A DNA stretch of 5,052 nt. Origin: Thermoflexales bacterium. Lineage in GTDB: Bacteria > Chloroflexota > Anaerolineae > Fen-1058. Location of the stretch: contig JAUQXD010000626.1 of assembly GCA_030834835.1 (NCBI GenBank), forward strand, positions 1 to 5,052, read 5' to 3'. This document shows positions 1-3,706 of this stretch, piece after piece; positions within the stretch are counted from its first letter, which is position 1, and every line of letters begins with the position of its first letter. The position numbers and the translations under genes were made by a program. Below the pieces are notes generated by a model. That model did not search any database. It was not told where the DNA came from and saw nothing but the letters and a program-made list of their open reading frames with translations.

Positions 1-474
1 CACTTCGCCGCCCAATGAAATGCCTAGCCCGCCGATCGATTTGACTTCACTGCGCGCTTGCAGATAAGTTACAGCCGCGCCGACATCGCGTGTGCCCTGC
101 CAGCCATAGCGATTGCTCGTACCGGTGCTGCCGCCATGCCCGCGCAGATCGATCGCCAGCACGCCGTAGCCGTGGCGCGTCAACATCTCCGCGTAGCCGC
201 GCACCGCCTCGCGTGAGCCGCCCGCGCCGTGAATGAGGATGATGGCCGTGCCGTTCGTCGGCGGCGCGTACCAGGCCGCGAGTGTCACGCCGTCCTCAGT
301 GTTGAGCGTGATCGCCTGAAAACCGATCGGGGGTGCGCCTACCGCCGATTTGAGCGGCGCAACGGCGGCTGCCCCCATCCCGATCGGCAGAGCAATGTAC
401 AGCACGACGATCGCGGCAATGATGAAGAGTGCGATCCAGCGCAACAGTCGTTTGAGAAAGGGTCTGGACGTCAT
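1..474 (-). CDS. Membrane-anchored alpha/beta hydrolase (C-terminus cut by window edge)
   Basis: This is the first 158 residues of an alpha/beta hydrolase; the stop codon lies beyond the window. Residues 1-9 are basic and residues 10-32 form one hydrophobic helix, so the enzyme is probably tethered to the membrane with its catalytic domain outside, or is carried by an uncleaved signal. The fold is marked by the oxyanion-side HGAGGS at 82-87, the DLRGHGGS strand-loop at 109-116, and the nucleophile elbow GISLGG at 151-156 with Ser153 as the expected nucleophile. The catalytic acid and histidine would lie in the missing part. The substrate cannot be deduced: family members include esterases, lipases and peptidases. 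The ATG sits 4 bp after the stop of the YciI-like gene and has no clear Shine-Dalgarno sequence, so translational coupling is likely. The family call is strong; the specific function is unknown. Confidence 0.9.
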   Translation of the reverse strand, partial: MTSRPFLKRLLRWIALFIIAAIVVLYIALPIGMGAAAVAPLKSAVGAPPIGFQAITLNTEDGVTLAAWYAPPTNGTAIILIHGAGGSREAVRGYAEMLTRHGYGVLAIDLRGHGGSTGTSNRYGWQGTRDVGAAVTYLQARSEVKSIGGLGISLGGEV

Positions 475-478
475 GCGC

Positions 479-784
479 TCAGGCATCTACGCGCACGGGT
501 GTGCTCGCCTGATCACCGACGACCGTCAGCCATGGGCGCACGTGCCAGCGTGTCACCACGCCGTTCAGCACATAGGGATCGACCCGCGCAAACTTCGCAG
601 CCACTTCGGGCGAGTCGCCTTGAAACAGCAAGATCGCGCCGTCGATCGGATCGCCCAGCGCGCCGCCAAGGATCAATTCGCCGCGTTCGTGCGCCTGCCA
701 CGCCAGTGTCAAGTGCGCATCGCGATACTGGCCGCGTCGTTCGAGGTAGTCGGGTGCAGTGTCGTAGAAGAGACAGTAATGCAT
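479..784 (-). CDS. YciI-like (YCII-related domain) protein
   Basis: This 101-residue protein has the size and layout of the YCII/DGPF family, small dimeric ferredoxin-like alpha+beta barrels. It opens with a beta strand (MHYCLFYD), then a helix containing His24, the position of the family's conserved histidine. GGALGDPIDGAILLF follows at 40-54, and VDPYVLNGVVTRWHVRPW at 68-85 matches the usual DPYV...G...V.PW ending. The biochemical role of most family members is unsettled; one known relative is a dehalogenating-type enzyme, and no reaction is assigned here. The frame is open back to an ATG at 916, but that start would run through the end of the neighbouring gene. The ATG at 784 is chosen because a strong GGAGGT lies 4 bp upstream and the family homology begins exactly there. 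The gene overlaps nothing and is followed after 4 bp by the hydrolase gene, so the two form a likely operon. Confidence 0.88.
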   Translation of the reverse strand: MHYCLFYDTAPDYLERRGQYRDAHLTLAWQAHERGELILGGALGDPIDGAILLFQGDSPEVAAKFARVDPYVLNGVVTRWHVRPWLTVVGDQASTPVRVDA

Positions 785-788
785 AGTT

Positions 789-794
789 ACCTCC
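789..794 (-). promoter_or_regulatory. Strong Shine-Dalgarno sequence of the YciI-like gene
   Basis: On the minus strand this reads GGAGGT, 4 bases before the ATG at 784. It is the strongest ribosome binding site in the window, and it decides the start of the YciI-like gene against the longer open frame that begins at 916. Confidence 0.85.
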
Positions 795-861
795 AGGCTT
801 GAAAGATGGTTGAACGGATGGCAATGGACAATCAACGATAGCCTGTGGAGACGCCAGCTGA

Positions 862-890
862 ATTCTAAACGGTTTCGGGCAACTTTTGAA
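862..890 (-). promoter_or_regulatory. Candidate promoter for the YciI-hydrolase pair
   Basis: The minus strand shows TTCAAA (885-890), a 17-base spacer and TAGAAT (862-867), which match the sigma-70 consensus hexamers at 4 of 6 and 5 of 6 positions. The -10 element contains the TAG stop codon of the DUF559-type gene. A transcript starting near 855 would have a leader of about 70 bases before the YciI-like ATG. No terminator hairpin is visible in the 80-bp gap, so read-through from the upstream gene is also possible. This is an inference from sequence match only. Confidence 0.35.
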
Positions 891-1581
891 GGAAGTTCAG
901 AACCTCTCGAACGCACCGATTCGGATCTTTCATCACTTCAGTGCCCATAAAGTGCATGACGTGATATCCCTGACCCAACAGGTAGCGCTCCCGTTTGGCG
1001 TCGTCGATCATCTTGCCTTTGTTGCTGTGATATTGGTGCCCATAGAGCTCGATGACCAGGCGTTTGCGGCGGATCAGAAAATCAACTCGATACGGACCGA
1101 TTTGTATCTCTCGTTCAATCTCAGGGACAACGCTATAAGCTGCTTCCCAGAACTTGGCTTCGATGACCGACGGTCCAGGCCGCTGATAAGTGGGTGTGGC
1201 GACTGACGAATATGCGCCGGCTTGCTGATATGATTTTGTCGTCGTCGATGAAATGGCGGCGACCCTCTGCCTGTGTGGGCGTTTCACGAATCCAAGACCC
1301 AGTTTAATAATTCCCAAGACTGCACCCGCGGCGAAGAACAAAACAGTGTTCAGCGGCTCAGGAATGAGCAACGCCTGGAATGACTGCGCTGGCGTGGGAT
1401 TGAGGATCAGAAAGAGGCGGACGATCAGCAAGAAGCACCACACAAACAGCATGTTGAAAAGATAGTGCCTTCGGCGTTGGAGCGGGCTGAGCAACAGGAT
1501 GGGCCACATCATAAAGATCAGGCTGCCAGCATAAAAGAGGATATCGAGCACAGGAATGGACGGCAAATTTAGATTAGTCAT
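865..1581 (-). CDS. Membrane-anchored DUF559/Vsr-like nuclease-fold protein
   Basis: This 238-residue protein has two parts. The N-terminal half has three hydrophobic stretches, at about 10-32, 39-61 and 77-99, separated by basic loops (LQRRRHY at 34-40, VKRPHRQR at 99-106). It therefore looks like a three-helix membrane anchor. A Ser/Thr/Tyr/Gln-rich linker (110-136) joins it to a C-terminal domain (138-235) of the DUF559 type, related to Vsr and the PD-(D/E)XK nuclease fold. The marks are Glu141 in SVIEAKFW, Asp167 in YRVDFLI, Glu178 in LVIELYGHQYH, Asp194/Arg197 in DDAKRERYL, and the closing strand HVMHFMGTEV (207-216). Relatives I recall read ELDGH where this reads ELYGH, so an acidic residue has become Tyr180. 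DNA is the likely substrate by family, but activity and role are unproven. Sampled lines of this gene are about 45-55% GC, against about 65% in sampled lines of the hydrolase and lyase genes, which hints at different ancestry. It appears to be transcribed from its own promoter. Confidence 0.8.
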   Translation of the reverse strand: MTNLNLPSIPVLDILFYAGSLIFMMWPILLLSPLQRRRHYLFNMLFVWCFLLIVRLFLILNPTPAQSFQALLIPEPLNTVLFFAAGAVLGIIKLGLGFVKRPHRQRVAAISSTTTKSYQQAGAYSSVATPTYQRPGPSVIEAKFWEAAYSVVPEIEREIQIGPYRVDFLIRRKRLVIELYGHQYHSNKGKMIDDAKRERYLLGQGYHVMHFMGTEVMKDPNRCVREVLNFLQKLPETV

Positions 1582-1611
1582 GAGTTCTCGCTTGCAATGA
1601 TATTTGGCTCA

Positions 1612-1639
1612 AGTTTATGAGAATTCACCGGCCTGTCAA
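1612..1639 (-). promoter_or_regulatory. Candidate sigma-70 promoter of the DUF559-type gene
   Basis: The minus strand has a perfect -35 TTGACA (1634-1639), a 16-base spacer and TAAACT (1612-1617), which keeps the first, second, fourth and last bases of TATAAT. Initiation near 1605 would leave a leader of about 20-25 bases before the ATG at 1581. The only ribosome-site-like sequence there is GCGAGAA, a weak match. The 97-bp gap after the expansin gene shows no convincing terminator hairpin. Confidence 0.5.
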
Positions 1640-1679
1640 TACGGGTTACCTTATGCTTGTTCATCCCTTCGAAGTTTCC

Positions 1680-2408
1680 CTACGGCCCCGGTGGAAATTG
1701 CCCCGTTCCATTCACCGTGCCATTCTCAATGAAGGGGATGCCGCTATCGGTGAGGATGTTGCCATACATGTCCGTCACGCGAAAAGTGTACGGTCCCACA
1801 CCCATGCCGGGATTGGTCTGCACGAAGTAATTGTAATCGACGCGCGGCACGGTGACCCACGCGCTGCCATTCCAATACTCAAACTTGGCGATGGGGTTGC
1901 GGTGGTTGCGAATCTGCACTGCCGACCACCATTGATTGCTGCCGTCCTTGAAGTGATAGGCGATCGGGCCAGCGATGGCCGGGCTGACTACACGCCACGT
2001 AATCGGCACGCGGCCTAGGTCAACATCGTCGATCAGGGTGAACGCTTGCAAACTCAGATCGAGGTGACCGGCCAGACACTCCGGGCACAGGTCCACAATC
2101 CGAACGGTGATCGTGCCTTTGCGACCGTTGACCTGCACGTAGGCCCCGCAATACGCCGCGTGGTTGTACTCTTCGGCATTCATCGCTGCGACCATGAGAT
2201 CGTTGGGCGATGGATCGAAGCCGCATGCACCCGATCCGTCGGCGTAATAGTAGGTGGCGATGCCGGTGTGTAAAGGATTGAGTCTGGTGCTGCTGACGAG
2301 CGGCAGATAGACGAAGAAATCGTCTTGAGAGTCAGCGCGACCGATCGGGGTGGCGGCGCTTAACGCGATCACGATCGCGATGATAGCCACAAATGTGCGG
2401 TGTGTCAT
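1680..2408 (-). CDS. Secreted expansin-like protein (double-psi barrel plus CBM63-like domain)
   Basis: This 242-residue exported protein has the two-domain plan of bacterial expansins (YoaJ/EXLX1 type), which loosen cellulose or peptidoglycan networks without hydrolysis. Residues 1-25 are a signal peptide, probably cleaved after GRA. A YLPLV segment follows at 34-38. Domain 1 (about 48-141) is the RlpA-like double-psi barrel: GIATYY with Thr52, Asp106 in VRIVDLCPEC and Asp117 in GHLDLS match the conserved Thr/Asp/Asp of expansins. Cys62, 87, 108 and 111 could form two disulfides, as in fungal and plant-like members; B. subtilis EXLX1 lacks these. Domain 2 (about 145-240) has QWWSAVQIRNHRNPI with Trp160 and Trp161, and DYNYF with Tyr194, matching the flat aromatic polysaccharide-binding face. 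The length matches the family. Whether the target is plant cellulose, another bacterium or its own wall cannot be told. The gene has a TATAAT directly before the ATG and may be leaderless. Confidence 0.9.
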   Translation of the reverse strand: MTHRTFVAIIAIVIALSAATPIGRADSQDDFFVYLPLVSSTRLNPLHTGIATYYYADGSGACGFDPSPNDLMVAAMNAEEYNHAAYCGAYVQVNGRKGTITVRIVDLCPECLAGHLDLSLQAFTLIDDVDLGRVPITWRVVSPAIAGPIAYHFKDGSNQWWSAVQIRNHRNPIAKFEYWNGSAWVTVPRVDYNYFVQTNPGMGVGPYTFRVTDMYGNILTDSGIPFIENGTVNGTGQFPPGP

Positions 2409-2414
2409 AACCCG

Positions 2415-2420
2415 ATTATA
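2415..2420 (-). promoter_or_regulatory. TATAAT -10 element giving a probable leaderless expansin mRNA
   Basis: On the minus strand the sequence reads TATAAT, then CGGGTT, then the expansin ATG. With the usual six bases between the -10 box and the start site, transcription would begin on the A of the ATG. No Shine-Dalgarno sequence is present in the 39-bp gap, and no TTGACA-like -35 lies 16-18 bases upstream. Leaderless genes with a TANNNT box at this distance are known from Deinococcus and Actinobacteria; their use here is inference. Confidence 0.55.
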
Positions 2421-2447
2421 CCGCCCGGCCCGATCGCCCGCGCACGA

Positions 2448-2924
2448 TCAGCGGCTGATCTGCTTAGCCATGTGGACGTCGGTGATCGCGTACCCCAGCT
2501 TCTGATACAAAGCGATGGCGGTCTGGTTGTGGGCAAAGGCATGGAGTGAAATCGTCTCGACGCCCAGCGCCACCGCCTGTTGATCGAGGGCGGCCAGTGC
2601 CTGGCGGCCATAGCCTTGTCCACGGTGTGGTTCATCGATTATGAAGTCGTAAATGAAAGCGGTCGGGCGCGGTCCCCGATTGTTCACCGCAAACCACAGC
2701 ATCCCGATTGTCTGCCCCGATTGCGCTTCTTCGATCGAGAAGAGATATTGGCCTTTGGACGCCACACCATCGGGCAGGAGTTGCTTAAACTCCTGTTCGG
2801 ATTTTTGATGCGCTTCTTCAGGCAGCCAGTTGCCGGCTTTCACGTGCTCCCGGGCATAGTTGTCTATCGCACCAGCCAGATACACTTGTAACTCGGCAGC
2901 CGTCAATGGAATTAATCGCACCAT
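2448..2924 (-). CDS. GNAT family N-acetyltransferase
   Basis: This 158-residue cytoplasmic enzyme belongs to the GNAT superfamily, which transfers an acetyl group from acetyl-CoA to an amine. Motif A is clear: the strand AFIYDFIIDE (89-98) followed by the pyrophosphate-binding loop RGQGYG (101-106) and the helix RQALAALD. Motif B, with N133 and Y140 in NQTAIALYQKLGY (133-145), matches the common N..A..LY.K.GF signature, and Tyr140 is the usual general acid. The N-terminal 60 residues form the helical acceptor side and do not reveal the substrate; both protein and small-molecule acetylation are possible. The ATG at 2924 is the only good start in frame, although the nearest GGAG lies 12 bases upstream, farther than usual. 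The gene follows the zinc-ribbon gene by 31 bp with no visible terminator, so co-transcription is likely. Family certain, substrate unknown. Confidence 0.9.
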   Translation of the reverse strand: MVRLIPLTAAELQVYLAGAIDNYAREHVKAGNWLPEEAHQKSEQEFKQLLPDGVASKGQYLFSIEEAQSGQTIGMLWFAVNNRGPRPTAFIYDFIIDEPHRGQGYGRQALAALDQQAVALGVETISLHAFAHNQTAIALYQKLGYAITDVHMAKQISR

Positions 2925-2955
2925 GATTGGTCATTTCTCCAGAGTCAGGATGGTT

Positions 2956-3507
2956 TTACATGGCGTACGGATCGTCCGCCTGCAAGAAGGCCAGCAGCAT
3001 GCCGCGCTGAGGATGCGCTTGTAGCCACTGCCGCACGTCTTTAATCCGCGCGTAATCGTCGTCGCCAAACCGATCGTGATACAGTTGATCGAGCTTGAGT
3101 CGCGCTTCTTCGGCGCGCAGCCGGCTTTGCCACGGCTGAGTGAAAAACTGATTGACCTTGTCGTGCAGATTGTGGGCGACCAGCACGTCCCACTCGTTCT
3201 GATCAAACCACACGCCGTTGCAATTGCCGCAGCGATCCAGATAGAAGCCGGCGTTGGGCAGAACCCGATAGCGAATGAGGAAGTGCCCGCATTGCGGACA
3301 CAACTTGAGTTGCGGCGTGTCCGCAGTCGGCAGGTCGGCCGCGTCCGCCGGTTTTTCCGGCAGCAGCGTCGGTTGTTGTTGCAGCCAGCGCAGGTATTCA
3401 CGTGCGGCGATCCAGATTCCCTCGCATTGACGGCAGCGGTAGGCGGGCAGATACGAATCGAGGAGCCGGTCATAATCGAGTGCGGTCTGACAGACGGGAC
3501 ATTTCAT
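2956..3507 (-). CDS. Protein with two TFIIB-type zinc ribbons
   Basis: This 183-residue protein carries two zf-TFIIB-like ribbons. The first is at 1-40 (Cys3, Cys6, Cys25, Cys28) and the second at 68-107 (Cys70, Cys73, Cys93, Cys96). Each has the form CPxC, 18-19 residues, CxxC, followed by the family's G(I/V)W(I/F) and an acidic or aromatic stretch (CEGIWIA, CNGVWFDQNEW). They are joined by a Pro/Ala/Asp-rich linker (48-66). A helical, charged region with RAEEARLKLDQLY follows (about 108-183), and it is not a domain I recognise. Each ribbon should hold one structural zinc. The family is widespread and uncharacterised; nucleic-acid or protein binding is a guess. No signal peptide or membrane segment is seen. 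The start at 3507 is supported by AAAGGA seven bases upstream and by the conserved MKCPxC opening. It probably shares a transcript with the GNAT gene. Confidence 0.88.
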   Translation of the reverse strand: MKCPVCQTALDYDRLLDSYLPAYRCRQCEGIWIAAREYLRWLQQQPTLLPEKPADAADLPTADTPQLKLCPQCGHFLIRYRVLPNAGFYLDRCGNCNGVWFDQNEWDVLVAHNLHDKVNQFFTQPWQSRLRAEEARLKLDQLYHDRFGDDDYARIKDVRQWLQAHPQRGMLLAFLQADDPYAM

Positions 3508-3514
3508 AGCATCA

Positions 3515-3520
3515 TCCTTT
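3515..3520 (-). promoter_or_regulatory. Shine-Dalgarno sequence of the zinc-ribbon gene
   Basis: The minus strand reads AAAGGA, seven bases before the ATG at 3507. It supports that start codon, and it lies one base downstream of the GATAAG/CTTATC palindrome. Confidence 0.65.
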
Positions 3521-3521
3521 G

Positions 3522-3534
3522 GATAAGTCTTATC
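3522..3534. repeat. Perfect 13-bp palindrome GATAAG-T-CTTATC, possible operator
   Basis: Six-base arms match exactly around a single central T, immediately upstream of the ribosome binding site of the zinc-ribbon gene. Its position suits a repressor site, but the arms are too AT-rich and the loop too short for a terminator. The arm GATAA also occurs in the CGGATA repeat cluster 130-180 bp away. Its function is inferred from position only. Confidence 0.4.
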
Positions 3535-3625
3535 ACCAGTAACGGCGCTCTTTCATCGTCACTTCAAACTGCGTCCAGCGGGCCTCGCTGCCGACCGACA
3601 CTGCGCCGATGAGGATTTCTGCCAA
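3533..3625 (-). other. Orphan open frame, possible small protein or gene remnant
   Basis: On the minus strand a frame is open from just after the TAA at 3665-3667 to a TGA at 3533-3535, about 43 codons, ending in EARWTQFEVTMKERRYW. The sequence looks protein-like rather than random, but the only plausible starts are a TTG at 3625, a GTG at 3601 and an ATG at 3556 that would leave only seven residues. No well-placed Shine-Dalgarno sequence precedes any of them. It ends 25 bp before the zinc-ribbon ATG. I do not recognise the peptide. It may be a small gene with a rare start, the tail of a decayed gene, or chance. Confidence 0.2.
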
Positions 3626-3664
3626 TAACCTGCTCGATGCCAGTTCGCCGACATCAACCCCGCC

Positions 3665-3706
3665 TTATCCGATTATCCGCTTGTATCCGCTGAGAACAGT
3701 TATCCG
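3665..3706 (-). repeat. Cluster of four CGGATA(A/C) repeats
   Basis: Read on the minus strand, CGGATAA occurs at 3700-3706, CGGATAC at 3683-3689, and CGGATAA at 3673-3679 and 3665-3671. Three of the four are preceded by G, giving GCGGATA. The first copy contains the lyase stop codon (GGA TAA). Spacing between copies is 17, 10 and 8 bases, so they do not lie on one face of the helix. The plus-strand form TTATCCG resembles the first six bases of a DnaA box but lacks its ACA end. No hairpin or T-tract is seen, so this is not an obvious terminator. Confidence 0.6.

Noticed and set aside
229..802. Plus-strand open frames of 185 and 150 codons opposite the hydrolase and YciI-like genes
   Set aside because: They are Arg/Pro-rich or low-complexity translations with no recognisable domain, antisense to two genes with clear family motifs. 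They are shadows of GC-rich coding DNA.
785..916. Longer YciI-like protein starting at the ATG at 916
   Set aside because: The extra 44 residues overlap the 3' end of the DUF559-type gene and have no family similarity, and the GGAGGT site points to the ATG at 784.
1582..1679. Terminator after the expansin gene built from GAGTTCTC and GAGAATTC
   Set aside because: The arms are imperfect and AT-rich, the loop is long, and no T-tract follows in the direction of transcription.
2405..2635. Minus-strand 76-codon frame overlapping the GNAT gene end and the gap before the expansin gene
   Set aside because: It is an out-of-frame Arg/Ser-rich translation inside the GNAT coding region with no domain.
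865..3507. A multi-gene defence system made of the nuclease-fold, GNAT and zinc-ribbon genes
   Set aside because: The expansin gene separates them, promoters appear to be separate, and no ATPase, methyltransferase, sensor or toxin-antitoxin partner is present. Only the nuclease-fold protein on its own is suggestive.
3665..3706. DnaA boxes or a replication origin
   Set aside because: The TTATCC cores lack the ACA ending of the TTATCCACA box, and there is no AT-rich unwinding region and no dnaA or dnaN gene nearby.
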